Notes: generated from the letters alone by a model not told the origin. A stretch of DNA of 54,563 nucleotides from Clostridium sp. OF03-18AA (GCF_003478035.1 NZ_QUEP01000019.1:1-54563); one strand, 5' to 3'; shown: positions 41,450 to 49,835, numbered from the stretch's first letter. Translations and numbers: made by a program.

Positions 41450-42658
41450 ATGGCGGCAAGAAGAATGATGATTCCCGATTATGGTACGGTGAGTATGAAG
41501 GGAACGCAGTATTATCGAACCCGTGTAACAGATCAGCAGGGGCGGCGGGTTTCCTTATATGCAAGAACGAGAGAGGAACTGTACCAGAAGGAACAGGAAG
41601 CGATCCAGCAGATTGAGAACAAGACGTATCGCCGCAGTACACCTACAGTGGAGGAGTATTGCGAGAAATGGTTGCTGATGCAGTCGGCACAGATCAGGAT
41701 GACAACGCTGATTGACTATACATCGAAAGTGAAGAACTACATCATTAAGCCATTGGGCGATATGCATATGGGAGATGTAACAGCAGATGACATTCGCCTG
41801 GCACTGCTGGCGGCATCAAAAAAGTCGGCATCCGTGTACAAATCGGTGAGCGTTATATATAAGTGTATTTTTACGGCAGCAATGGAGAGCAAGATCATTG
41901 ATGAGAATCCGACCATCTATCTGAAGAAGAATGTGGGAGGAATTCCCCAGAAGGAACGCCTCCCGCTTACGGATGAGCAGGTAGATAAGCTGCTGGATGC
42001 CATTTACGGCTTGCCGCCGTATGTGTTTGTAATGCTGGGGCTGTACGCAGGATTGCGGAGAGAAGAAATCCTCGGACTTCAATGGGATTCGGTGTATCTT
42101 GATTGCGAGGCTCCGTACCTTACCGTTCGGAGAGCCTGGCATACGGAGCATAATCGTCCGGTGATTCTGACAGAGCTGAAAACGAAGGCAGCGCATCGGA
42201 ATGTCCCTCTGCCGGACAATCTTCTGGAATGTCTGAAAGAGGCGAAGAATACATCGACATCGGATTATGTGGTTGCAAACCGGGATGGAGACCCGTTGTC
42301 CTATACGCAATTCAAGAGATTATGGCAGTATATCGTAACCCGTACCACCAAGGAACGCTGCTATTATCGCTATGAAGATGGCAAGAGGGTAAAGCATACG
42401 GTGAAGCCGGTTCTGGGGCAAAAGGCGGCACACAATGGAAATGTGGTTTACAGTCTGGACTTTGAGGTGACTCCGCATCAGCTGCGGCACACCTATATTA
42501 CGAATCTGATTCATGCTTCGGTTGATCCGAAGACAGTTCAGTATCTTGCCGGTCATGAAAGCAGCAAGATCACCATGGATATTTACGCCAAGGTGAAATA
42601 CAATCGCCCAGAGCAGCTCGCAGGAGTGCTGGAAGATGCTTTTGCATCGTGGGATTAA
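41450..42658 (+). CDS. int: Tyrosine recombinase (integrase) 1
   Basis: A 402-residue phage-type integrase. An arm-binding N-terminus (KGTQYYRTRVTDQQGRRVSLYARTREELY) and the core-binding SAM-like domain (VEEYCEKWLLMQS) lead to the catalytic domain: the first Arg in YAGLRREEILGLQW, the H-x-x-R box in HQLRHTYITNL, His in LAGHESSKITMD and the nucleophile Tyr in IYAKVKY. All residues are present. TTGGAGG precedes the ATG. A strong terminator follows it, so integrase 2 is separately transcribed. Confidence 0.94.
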   Translation: MAARRMMIPDYGTVSMKGTQYYRTRVTDQQGRRVSLYARTREELYQKEQEAIQQIENKTYRRSTPTVEEYCEKWLLMQSAQIRMTTLIDYTSKVKNYIIKPLGDMHMGDVTADDIRLALLAASKKSASVYKSVSVIYKCIFTAAMESKIIDENPTIYLKKNVGGIPQKERLPLTDEQVDKLLDAIYGLPPYVFVMLGLYAGLRREEILGLQWDSVYLDCEAPYLTVRRAWHTEHNRPVILTELKTKAAHRNVPLPDNLLECLKEAKNTSTSDYVVANRDGDPLSYTQFKRLWQYIVTRTTKERCYYRYEDGKRVKHTVKPVLGQKAAHNGNVVYSLDFEVTPHQLRHTYITNLIHASVDPKTVQYLAGHESSKITMDIYAKVKYNRPEQLAGVLEDAFASWD

Positions 42659-42679
42659 GAGTAAATCAGAAAAAACTTA

Positions 42680-42712
42680 GGGCAGGGATGGTCAAAAATC
42701 CCTGCCCTTTTT
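42680..42712 (+). terminator. Terminator between the two integrase genes
   Basis: GGGCAGGGA (42680-42688) and TCCCTGCCC (42699-42707), a 10-base loop and TTTTT. Confidence 0.88.
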
Positions 42713-42729
42713 ACATACATTCGACATCC

Positions 42730-42758
42730 TTGAAGGAAGTGGTGTACGCCATGATAAT
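42730..42758 (+). promoter_or_regulatory. Promoter for integrase 2
   Basis: TTGAAG at 42730-42735, 17 bases, GATAAT at 42753-42758, then 47 bases to the ATG at 42806. Confidence 0.65.
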
Positions 42759-42805
42759 AAAAGTGACAACACGCAATATATGAAGATAGACGAGGAGGAG
42801 AACAC

Positions 42806-44017
42806 ATGGCTAAAGGAAAAAAGCGTCCTGCTGAACTTCCGGAATACGGAACAGTGATGATGAAAGGGGTACAGTATTATCGTACCCGAATTACAGATGC
42901 AGACGGAAAGAGAGTGGCAATCTATGGGCTGACACGCGAAGAATTGTATGACCGGGTGGAAGATGCCCAGAAGAAAATTGCAGAAGTGGTTTTCCACAGA
43001 GAGAATCCGACCGTGGAAGAGTACTGCGAAAAATGGCTGCTGATGCGGTCTGGAACGGTAAGAACCAATACGTTGGAGGGATACGAGCGGATGGTGAATC
43101 GGTACATCGTGGGTCCAATTGGACAGATGTATATGGATGAGGTGACCACAGATGACCTGCGGCTGCTGATGGTTCCGCTATCAAAAGGTTCTTCCGGAAT
43201 GTATGGTCAGCTTAATATGCTGATTAAGAACATTTTTAATTCGGCAGAAGAGAGCAAGGTGATCAAAGAGAATCCATCCAAAACGATTTGCGCAAGAGGA
43301 GGAAAGCCTGCGAAACGGCGCGAAGCTTTGACGGATGAACAGACTGCCATTTTGCTGGATAGCATTCGTGAGCTACCACCGTATGTTTTCGTAATGATCG
43401 GCTTGTACGCGGGATTGCGTAGAGAAGAGATTCTTGGATTGAAATGGGACTGCGTATTCCTGGATGAAAAAACGCCGTACATTTCTGTAAGGCGTGCATG
43501 GCATGTGGAAGGCGGTGAGCCGGTGGTCAACACACTTTTGAAGACTCCGGCAGCGAAGCGAGATGTTCCGATTCCCAAATGCCTGGTAGCCTGTCTCAAG
43601 GAAGCAAGGGAAAAATCAGAATCGGAATATGTGATCTCCAATTCAAAGGGAACTGTTTTGACGGAAGCACAGTTTGTGAGGGTCTGGAAGTACATAACAG
43701 TCCGTTCCACCGCAGAACGCTGTTATTACACCTATGTAAATGGGCAGTCCATCAAGCATAGAATAAAGCCAAGGCTTGGTGAGCATCAGCCGAACAATCC
43801 CAAGCTGGTGTATACGATGGACTTCAAGGTGACTCCGCACATGCTGCGGCACACCTACATCACCAATCTGATTTACAAAGGTGTTGATCCAAAGACGGTG
43901 CAGTATTTGGCAGGCCATGAGAACAGCAAAACGACTATGGACATCTATGCGAAAGTCAAGTATAATAAACCTGAGAAATTAAGCAGCGTTGTGAATGCAG
44001 CATTCGGGCTGCGTTAA
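42806..44017 (+). CDS. int: Tyrosine recombinase (integrase) 2
   Basis: A 403-residue integrase nearly collinear with integrase 1: KGVQYYRTRITDADGKRVAIYGLTREELY, VEEYCEKWLLMRS, YAGLRREEILGLKW, HMLRHTYITNLIYKGVDPKTVQYLAGHENSKTTMDIYAKVKYNKPE. The full Arg-His-Arg-His-Tyr set is present. The two genes clearly come from one duplication or from stacked related elements. It has its own promoter and AGGAGGAG ribosome site. Five copies of a ten-base repeat lie just downstream, as arm-type or core sites often do next to the int gene that uses them. Confidence 0.94.
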   Translation: MAKGKKRPAELPEYGTVMMKGVQYYRTRITDADGKRVAIYGLTREELYDRVEDAQKKIAEVVFHRENPTVEEYCEKWLLMRSGTVRTNTLEGYERMVNRYIVGPIGQMYMDEVTTDDLRLLMVPLSKGSSGMYGQLNMLIKNIFNSAEESKVIKENPSKTICARGGKPAKRREALTDEQTAILLDSIRELPPYVFVMIGLYAGLRREEILGLKWDCVFLDEKTPYISVRRAWHVEGGEPVVNTLLKTPAAKRDVPIPKCLVACLKEAREKSESEYVISNSKGTVLTEAQFVRVWKYITVRSTAERCYYTYVNGQSIKHRIKPRLGEHQPNNPKLVYTMDFKVTPHMLRHTYITNLIYKGVDPKTVQYLAGHENSKTTMDIYAKVKYNKPEKLSSVVNAAFGLR

Positions 44018-44042
44018 ACGGCACCAAAAATCTCGCGATTTC

Positions 44043-44360
44043 GTGGGTTTACCTATGGGTTTACTGAGAGAGGGAAGCCCGAAAAAACGCATGAATACTG
44101 GACTTTTGGGATCAAGGTCAGGTGAGTACGGCCTCAAAGCCGCTCGTCGCGCTCCGCAGTTCAGCAAGCGATAATCTACAGCTTAATAATGCTAAAAAAG
44201 CCCGGAAATACGCCATTTTCCGGGCTTTTTCTATGCCTGAAATCGCCTGATTCCGATGGTGAAATTTGAGGAAATTTGACTTCAAATTAACCCATTTTGA
44301 TGGGTTTACCATGGGTTTACGGCCTATTTTTGAGCCTAATGGGTGGGAAAATGGGTTTAC
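44043..44360. repeat. Five ATGGGTTTAC repeats: candidate integrase binding sites / att region
   Basis: Copies at 44043 (GTGGGTTTAC), 44055, 44300, 44311 and 44351, all in the same orientation, plus a partial inverted copy (AACCCAT) at 44289. Two are paired 12 bases apart and two 11 bases apart, roughly one helical turn. They flank a terminator and lie within 350 bases of the end of integrase 2. Confidence 0.7.
44196..44232. terminator. Bidirectional terminator after integrase 2
   Basis: AAAAAGCCCGGAAA and TTTTCCGGGCTTTTT form a long stem with A and T tracts on both sides, so it can stop transcription from either direction. It sits between the two groups of ATGGGTTTAC repeats. Confidence 0.85.
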
Positions 44361-44510
44361 AGAAGGCCATTTTGGAGGGGAAATTAGCCCCATATCCTTG
44401 ACAGATTTTCGGCAAAAATCCGGCTGAAACGGAATGAAAAACAGTGTCAGGTTCGTTTGGCGAGTTCTGACGAATTCTGCAAAAATTTAATATCAGGTAT
44501 CCTGTTACAT

Positions 44511-44563
44511 AGAGCCTTGGCTCATTCTTTGAAAACGAGAATGGGTCGAGGTTCTATTTTTTT
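44511..44563 (+). terminator. Wobble-rich terminator upstream of the antirepressor gene
   Basis: An 18-bp helix (44511-44528 with 44538-44555) in which four pairs are G-U, a 9-base loop TTGAAAACG, then A and seven T residues. It ends 44 bases before the antirepressor ATG, so it could act as an attenuator. Confidence 0.75.
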
Positions 44564-44607
44564 CGCCCGAAATCCGGCGAGACAAATTTGAGCAGGAGGT
44601 AACAGGT

Positions 44608-45438
44608 ATGACGGATTTCAATCAGAAGACCCATGACACCGATGTGGGCAGTCATGGCGGACAGTCAAGGCAGATGATGGAGGTGTTTGAGAACCAGGAG
44701 TTTGGTTCGATCCGCGTGTTGCAAGAGGCGGGCAAGACCTTTTTCTGTGCAAGCGATGTGGCGAAAGCCTTGGGGTATGTGAATCCCTACGCCGCAGTGA
44801 AACGCCATTGCAGAGGCCCCCTAACGAAACGCGAGGGGGTCGTTCAGAAGGTGAATCAGTATGGAGATGCTGGAGAGCAGGTCGTTGAAATCTCCTTTAT
44901 CACAGAAGGCGATGTTTACCGGCTGATCGTTCACAGTAAGCTGCCATCGGCAGAACGATTTGAACACTGGGTGTTTGATGAAGTTCTCCCGTCCATTCGC
45001 AAGCATGGTGTGTATATGAGCGATTCCATTTTGGATCAGGTGATTCAGCATCCGGAGGTCATCTACACACTGGCACAGGAGCTTGTAGCCGAGAGAGAGC
45101 AGCTTGAGGGTATCTGCAAACAGCTGGATGCGGCACAGCCCAAGGCAGACTACTTCGACACCTTTGTAAATTCGGAAGATTGCACCTGCATCCGGAATTT
45201 CTGTAAGGAAATCGGAATCCCAGAGAAGACGGCAGTAGCTCTCTTACTGGATCACCGCTATCTGTACCGCAGTCCAAGCGGCTGGCTGATGCCTTTTGCA
45301 GACAAATCTGCAAGGGGCTATTTTATTGTCCGGGATTGCTACGGCAGAAGCGGAAAACTGGTGCAGCAGACGAGAGTGACCTGCAAGGGAAAGAATCATC
45401 TCTTCAAGTTGTTTAAGAAATGGGGTGTGATCGAATGA
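44608..45438 (+). CDS. BRO-family phage-type antirepressor
   Basis: A 276-residue protein. The N-terminal BRO domain (MMEVFENQEFGSIRVLQEAGKTFFCASDVAKALGYVNPYAAVKRHC, then TEGDVYRLIVHSKLPSAERFEHWVFDEVLPSIRKHG) binds DNA. The C-terminal KilA-C/Ant-like domain (YFDTFVNSEDCTCIRNFCKEIGI, YLYRSPSGWLMPFADKSARGYF) is joined by a helix. Antirepressors inactivate repressors of phages and ICEs. It is preceded by an AGGAGG and a hairpin attenuator and followed by coupled small genes. It probably marks the left end of a second element, next to the integrase end of the first. Confidence 0.92.
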   Translation: MTDFNQKTHDTDVGSHGGQSRQMMEVFENQEFGSIRVLQEAGKTFFCASDVAKALGYVNPYAAVKRHCRGPLTKREGVVQKVNQYGDAGEQVVEISFITEGDVYRLIVHSKLPSAERFEHWVFDEVLPSIRKHGVYMSDSILDQVIQHPEVIYTLAQELVAEREQLEGICKQLDAAQPKADYFDTFVNSEDCTCIRNFCKEIGIPEKTAVALLLDHRYLYRSPSGWLMPFADKSARGYFIVRDCYGRSGKLVQQTRVTCKGKNHLFKLFKKWGVIE

Positions 45439-45602
45439 CGCTTTTTACAGAGGGACGCCTTCAGGCGTTTGAACGCATGATGCAGGATACCGGCAAATAC
45501 CATCGACGGGAGGACAGCGAAGATCGTTCGCGCAAATGTCCGAAGAAAAAAACGGAGCCTGCGAAAAAGGATGGTGAGCACCATGCCGGTATTCAGGGTT
45601 GA
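45435..45602 (+). CDS. Small charged protein coupled to the antirepressor
   Basis: A 55-residue protein starting at an ATGA overlap with the antirepressor stop. It begins TLFTEGRLQAFERMMQDTGKYHRR and becomes highly charged (SRKCPKKKTEPAKKDGEH). No motif or membrane segment is visible. It overlaps the start of the next gene by 20 bases. The coupling supports translation, but the protein is too short to classify. Confidence 0.5.
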   Translation: MTLFTEGRLQAFERMMQDTGKYHRREDSEDRSRKCPKKKTEPAKKDGEHHAGIQG

Positions 45603-46257
45603 GAAAAACAGCAATTACACAACGATGTGCAATTACCACCTGCGGGATCAGGGTCTCAGCCTGAAAGGAAAAGGACTTCTCTCTATGCTGCTTAGTTTAC
45701 CGGACACATGGAACTATTCGGTACGGGGATTATCTTCGATTACACCGGATGGCGTAGATGGGGTGCTTACAGCTCTGAAAGAACTGGAACGTCTTGGATA
45801 TCTGGAAAGGAACCAGCAGCGTGAGAGTAACGGTCGGATGGGCAGAGCGGAGTATGTGATCTATGAGATGCCAAGGAAAAAGCCGTGTTCGGAATCACCG
45901 TGTACGGAAAAGCCGTATACGGTAAATCCGGATACGGACACACCGGTTACGGAAAATCCCGCGCAATTAAGTACTAATAGAACAAGTACTGAAACAATCA
46001 ATAAAAGAGAGAAGAAGGAAATCCAGCACCGGTATGGCTCATACGAAAATGTCCTTCTCTCTGACACGGAATACGGCAAGCTCCGGCAGGAGTTCCCAGG
46101 AGATTATCAGATGCGGGTGGAACGGCTCTCTGAGTATATGGCTTCCACCGGCAGGAGCTACAAAAATCACCTTGCCACAATCCGGAGCTGGGCAAAGAGA
46201 GAAAAGCCGAAGTATAACCCGGCAGACTACACATTTGAGGAAGGAGACAGCCTATGA
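45583..46257 (+). CDS. ICE replication-initiator-like winged-helix protein
   Basis: A 224-residue protein. Residues 1-95 (MPVFRVEKNSNYTTMCNYHLRDQGLSLKGKGLLSMLLSLPDTWNYSVRGLS, then GVLTALKELERLGYLER) form the winged helix typical of DUF6017/RepA-like initiators in clostridial ICEs. A low-complexity Pro/Thr/Glu segment with repeated Y-T/V-x-N-P follows, and a C-terminal DnaD-like helix bundle (LRQEFPGDYQMRVERLSEYMASTGRSYKNHLATIRSWAK). It could load replication proteins on the excised circle. The start at 45583 fits the conserved N-terminus; an upstream ATG at 45571 is in frame. The DNA after it breaks into a recombinase fragment. Confidence 0.8.
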   Translation: MPVFRVEKNSNYTTMCNYHLRDQGLSLKGKGLLSMLLSLPDTWNYSVRGLSSITPDGVDGVLTALKELERLGYLERNQQRESNGRMGRAEYVIYEMPRKKPCSESPCTEKPYTVNPDTDTPVTENPAQLSTNRTSTETINKREKKEIQHRYGSYENVLLSDTEYGKLRQEFPGDYQMRVERLSEYMASTGRSYKNHLATIRSWAKREKPKYNPADYTFEEGDSL

Positions 46258-46273
46258 GCGACATGGTGCCTGA

Positions 46274-46894
46274 AGTCAGAGAGTTTCCGAGCTGGAAGTC
46301 CTGCTCTGCAAAATCTATGAGGACAACATTTTAGGAAAGCTGTCCGACAGCAGATACACCACTCTGGACGCTCAATACGAAAAGGAACAGTCCGAGCTTA
46401 CCGTTGAAATCTCCGATCTGGAAAAGGCTATCAAGAGCTACGAGAAGCACGAAAAGGACGCTGACCGTTTTATCGCTCTGATTGACAAGTATGAGAACTT
46501 CGACAAGCTGACGATTGCCATGCTCAATGAGTTTATTGAGAAAATCCTTGTGCATGAGCGTGACCGCAAGGGCAGTATTCAGACCACACAGGAGGTCGAG
46601 ATTTACTTCAATTTCGTGGGTCGTTTAGTTCCCCCTGCGTTTGGCGAAGTGGAGCTTACCCCGGAGGAATTAGAGGAAATCCGCAAGCGTGAGGAACGCA
46701 AGGACAGGCTCCACCAGAACTACTTGAAGCGGAAAGCCAATGGTAAACAGAAAGAGTATGAGGAGCGCACGAAAGCCAAGAAAAAAGCGGAGATTGAAGC
46801 CAGAAAACAGGCAATCCGCACCGAGGATATTGCCAGAGGGGTATTTATCCCGGTGAGCAGTTTGCCGCAGCTGGGACCGAGAAAGGGAGCGTGA
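46274..46894 (+). pseudogene. tnpX: TnpX-type large serine recombinase, C-terminal fragment
   Basis: The frame opens right after a stop at 46271 and reads SQRVSELEVLLCKIYEDNILGKL, then KYENFDKLTIAMLNEFIEKILVHERDRKGS, TTQEVEIYFNFVGR and a basic coiled tail. These are the coiled-coil and DUF4368-type C-terminal parts of TnpX/Tn4451-like resolvases. The catalytic Ser domain and zinc ribbon are missing, so it cannot recombine DNA. The break coincides with the end of the preceding initiator gene region, marking a recombination junction at about 46270. TnpV follows four bases after its stop, the usual order. Confidence 0.88.
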
Positions 46895-46898
46895 TTTT

Positions 46899-47276
46899 AT
46901 GAAAGAGTTGAAACCGAGAATCCATGAGAACGGTATGGACTATGTGTTGGTGGGCGACTACTATGTGCCGGACTTGAAGCTGCCGGAGGAACGCCGACCT
47001 ATTGGGCATTGGGGACGCTTGCGCCAGTCCTATCTGAAATTGCACCGTCCCATGCTTTACAACGAGCTAATTTTGTCCGGCAGGCTCCACACCGTCGTTG
47101 CCGATCTGAACGAGCAGGCGGCAGACAGGCTGGACTTGATTATCCGGCAGATGATGAAAGCCGAGGGCGTGACCGAAGCCATGAAAGCGGAAAATCAGAT
47201 GTTATGGGTGCAGTCAATGAACTCCATCCGCTGCCGGGCAGAGGAAATCATCAAGACGGAACTAATCTACTGTTGA
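46899..47276 (+). CDS. tnpV: TnpV transposon-encoded protein
   Basis: A 125-residue protein of the TnpV family, with VGDYYVPDLKLPEERRPIGHWGRLRQ, YNELILSGRLH, and QMLWVQSMNSIRCRAEEIIKTELIYC at the end. It follows the recombinase remnant by four bases, as in Tn4451-like elements. No biochemical role is known. A clear homologue is nested inside the helicase gene at 7394-7741, in another frame. AAAGGGAG precedes the ATG. Confidence 0.88.
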   Translation: MKELKPRIHENGMDYVLVGDYYVPDLKLPEERRPIGHWGRLRQSYLKLHRPMLYNELILSGRLHTVVADLNEQAADRLDLIIRQMMKAEGVTEAMKAENQMLWVQSMNSIRCRAEEIIKTELIYC

Positions 47277-47289
47277 GAGAGGTAAAGCT

Positions 47290-47574
47290 ATGATTTTGGA
47301 AGCCATGTATAATGGGGAGTTTTATCCCTGCGAGACAGTTGTACCTACATCACCGGAATACCGAAAGGCAGTCATAGCCTGTGAAAAGCTCATGGAGCAG
47401 TTGTCCCAGCGGCTCAGCAAAGAGGACTATGAGCTGGTGCAGGAACTCCGGGCGCAGACAGCAATCGCCCAATGTGAAGAAAGTGAAAGTCACTTCAAGT
47501 ATGGCTTTTCCGCTGGGCTGATGTTCAGCAGGAAGCCCATGAACAAGTGCAGCAGAAGAAAGAAAAATAGATGA
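47290..47574 (+). CDS. DUF6809-like protein with frameshifted tail
   Basis: A 94-residue protein: MILEAMYNGEFYPCETVVPTSPEY, then helices with MEQLSQRLSKEDYELVQEL and ESHFKYGFSAGLM. I associate this pattern with DUF6809, found beside TnpV genes. The last 17 residues (SRKPMNKCSRRKKNR) look unnatural, whereas the reading one base back gives VQQEAHEQVQQKKEK and a stop at 47570, a normal helical end. A single-base change at about 47520 therefore seems to have shifted the tail. The domain before it is intact. The function is unknown. Confidence 0.7.
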   Translation: MILEAMYNGEFYPCETVVPTSPEYRKAVIACEKLMEQLSQRLSKEDYELVQELRAQTAIAQCEESESHFKYGFSAGLMFSRKPMNKCSRRKKNR

Positions 47575-47576
47575 AG

Positions 47577-47615
47577 AAAGCCGCCTGAGCAGAAAGAAAC
47601 TGTTCGGGCGGTTTC
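47577..47615 (+). terminator. Imperfect hairpin terminator
   Basis: AAGCCGCC..GA.CAG pairs with CTG.TC.GGCGGTTT across AAAGAA, with a TTTC tail. The T run is weak. Confidence 0.5.
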
Positions 47616-47705
47616 AGCATTCGCCAGTAGATTTATTCACACTCTTGTGATAAAATTTACTACAATAAAGAGCGTGATAGCACTAATTTTATGGGGGGAT
47701 GCTTA

Positions 47706-49238
47706 ATGAATAGAATTTTGAAAAAATTTTTACAGCGGGGTGTCGATTTAAGTCCTGTGGGAGTTGAACTCCGTGAGGATAATACAAATTATTTTTGTAC
47801 CCCAAAAGGGGCATCGGTTTTTGGATGGGCAGGGATAGATGGTATCCACTTCTGTTTCATTCGTGGATTTGGAGAGATGGTTTTCTCTGTCAGCCCCATG
47901 AATACTTCTCCTGATTATGTTCATCCAGTAGCTGAAAATTTTACCGACTTTCTGCGGCTTATACTGGCTTGTGGTGATGTGGCGGCAGTGGAACAAGCGT
48001 GGATGTGGAACGAAGCACAGTTTGAAGCCTTTCTCAATGAAAACCCTACAACCCAGGAACAACAGCAAACTTTATCGGAAATTTCAGAGAAGATGAATTT
48101 GTTGCCTATGGAACAACCGTGGACATATATCAAAAACCTGCAATCTTCCTTTGATTACAGTCAGATTAAATACACAGAAGATTATTACGATAATGATATG
48201 ACTTCAGAGGCAGAATTGGTTGCCCCTGAATGGAAGGTCTACTTTGATGGAGATTTCTGGGGACATCGAGGTAAAGACCGTGCCGGAAAAGAGATCAAGC
48301 TGGATAAACAATTCGATTGGGCTGGATATCATTGGGTAATTCCGGCAGCTTATTCATGTAGCAAAGGACTTGTCGTTGATTTTTGTATGCGAGTTGATTC
48401 AGAAAGCATCCGTGACTTCATGAAAAAATGGAATCTGGACTGGGAAAATGACTCATGTGAAAATTTTACCCGTGAGCAACAGATGCAGATGGAATGGGAA
48501 AACCCACTTTGTTTTAACTTCAAACCTTGCTTGAAGTTAAACGAGAAAATATTACAGACAACCCATGGCTGCGCTGTGAGCTTTAATCCTTGTCTGCCAG
48601 ATGGCGTTATCAATGAGTTGGAAGCAAAATGGGCAATCGACCATTATGGGCTGGATAGTACTTATGGCTGGGTCATATGCAGAGACGTATTTCCTTGGGG
48701 AACCAAGCATCACCCTGAAATCAATAAACTTTTTCTTACAATGGAGCAGCAACCAGGACAAGTTCCAGGCTCACATTTCAAAGTTCACGCACCCGGAGAT
48801 TCATTTATGTTTTCCCATCCTGTTAGCGGAATAACCCATACACTGACCGTGCAGGAAATAGAACAGCAGACAGTTCCTCAAAATAGTTTTGGTTCTGATC
48901 GCTGGATTTATCCGACACATTATATTGCCATGAGTTATACACTTACCCCTGAACCGATGGAGAACATTTCGGTTTTTGACTGTGATGAAGGCGATAGACC
49001 GATAGAAGTTACACCAGACGATCATTCGTTCCGTCCAGTTGGCAGTAGTTCCTGTTTTGTTGTTGGTGTTATTGGTGGTGCAGATGGTCCGACAGCAGTT
49101 ATATATGGAACAAATTCACAAGAAAAACTTCATGCTGCTTGTTCTGCTCTGCACTTTGAACCGGTTGGTGATGATGTCGAGTGGCGTATCGTGTTCAATG
49201 TTACGCAGTTTGACAAAGAAACATTCCCAATTATCTAA
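47706..49238 (+). CDS. Large cargo protein of unknown function, GGADGPT motif
   Basis: A 510-residue soluble protein, rich in Trp, Phe and Asp. It has no signal peptide or membrane helix. Features: an N-terminal beta-rich domain (about 1-110), an acidic segment (TEDYYDNDMTSEAE), strands with YFDGDFWGHRGKDRAGKEI and WAGYHWVIPAAYSCSKGLVVDFCMRVD, and at about residue 456 the stretch IGGADGPTAVIYG. That motif is a hallmark of the beta subunit of sodium-pumping decarboxylases but here has no membrane context. The ATG at 47706 follows GGGGGGA; an earlier in-frame ATG overlaps that site. Two small membrane-protein genes follow. I do not recognise the family. Confidence 0.75.
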   Translation: MNRILKKFLQRGVDLSPVGVELREDNTNYFCTPKGASVFGWAGIDGIHFCFIRGFGEMVFSVSPMNTSPDYVHPVAENFTDFLRLILACGDVAAVEQAWMWNEAQFEAFLNENPTTQEQQQTLSEISEKMNLLPMEQPWTYIKNLQSSFDYSQIKYTEDYYDNDMTSEAELVAPEWKVYFDGDFWGHRGKDRAGKEIKLDKQFDWAGYHWVIPAAYSCSKGLVVDFCMRVDSESIRDFMKKWNLDWENDSCENFTREQQMQMEWENPLCFNFKPCLKLNEKILQTTHGCAVSFNPCLPDGVINELEAKWAIDHYGLDSTYGWVICRDVFPWGTKHHPEINKLFLTMEQQPGQVPGSHFKVHAPGDSFMFSHPVSGITHTLTVQEIEQQTVPQNSFGSDRWIYPTHYIAMSYTLTPEPMENISVFDCDEGDRPIEVTPDDHSFRPVGSSSCFVVGVIGGADGPTAVIYGTNSQEKLHAACSALHFEPVGDDVEWRIVFNVTQFDKETFPII

Positions 49239-49617
49239 AAATACCCTTAGAACTCTAAAGGCGCACTTCTATACTCTCTATCGAGAGTAGTGCGTCCTGC
49301 GGAGCTTCATTCTCTGTCAGCAGAAGAAAACGGCTTGCCTGCGAATGTTGCGTCACTTCGTTCCGTCAAGGTGGCTACACCCCCTTGCACCGCTAAAGCG
49401 GCTATCCCCTGTGGACTTGCCGTCCGCAAACAGCATAAAATGCTGTTCGCCGCCAGCAAGTTTGAAGGCGAATAAAATGAATTTTATGGAACAAGCAAAT
49501 CGGGATTTGCAAAGGAGCGTGATTGTATATTTTGTTGGACGCGTTGTTGGAAATGTTGTGCCGTTTAAGTTGGATAGGTAGACGAGCGACAATTTGAAGT
49601 TGTGGAGGAAAAGCATT
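49239..49617. other. Gene-free stretch after the cargo gene
   Basis: About 380 bases. Open frames on both strands look like shadows, without ribosome sites. GCACTTCTATACTCTC / GAGAGTAGTGC near 49263-49293 forms an imperfect hairpin just past the cargo gene. Nothing else was recognised. Confidence 0.4.
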
Positions 49618-49782
49618 ATGAAAAAAATTATGTTTGGTAACAGTTTAATGCTCTTAGGTATTGCAATAATGATTCTTGCAGGTTTAGAGCTGATATACAT
49701 TGGTATTGTGTGGGCGTCTTTTCTTTTAATACCTGTAGGATTTATTATGGCTGTTATAGGGTTTTTTAGCAAAGACAGTTAA
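49618..49782 (+). CDS. Small membrane protein with two helices
   Basis: A 54-residue hydrophobic protein: two membrane helices (about 8-26 and 31-49) with short loops and a charged end (FFSKDS). The ATG at 49618 follows GGAGGAAAAG, a strong site; an in-frame start 24 bases earlier overlaps it. There is no recognisable family. It is AT-rich like its two neighbours, and together these three genes look like one cargo block. Confidence 0.6.
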   Translation: MKKIMFGNSLMLLGIAIMILAGLELIYIGIVWASFLLIPVGFIMAVIGFFSKDS

Positions 49783-49835
49783 ATACCGGTTTGTCGAATT
49801 AAGAAAATCGGTAGTTGACAAGGAGTTTTGATAGC

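Noticed and set aside
44118..44393. Minus-strand open frame across the repeat region after integrase 2
   Set aside because: It crosses a strong terminator and the repeats, and has no ribosome site; it reads as a by-product of the att-type sequence.
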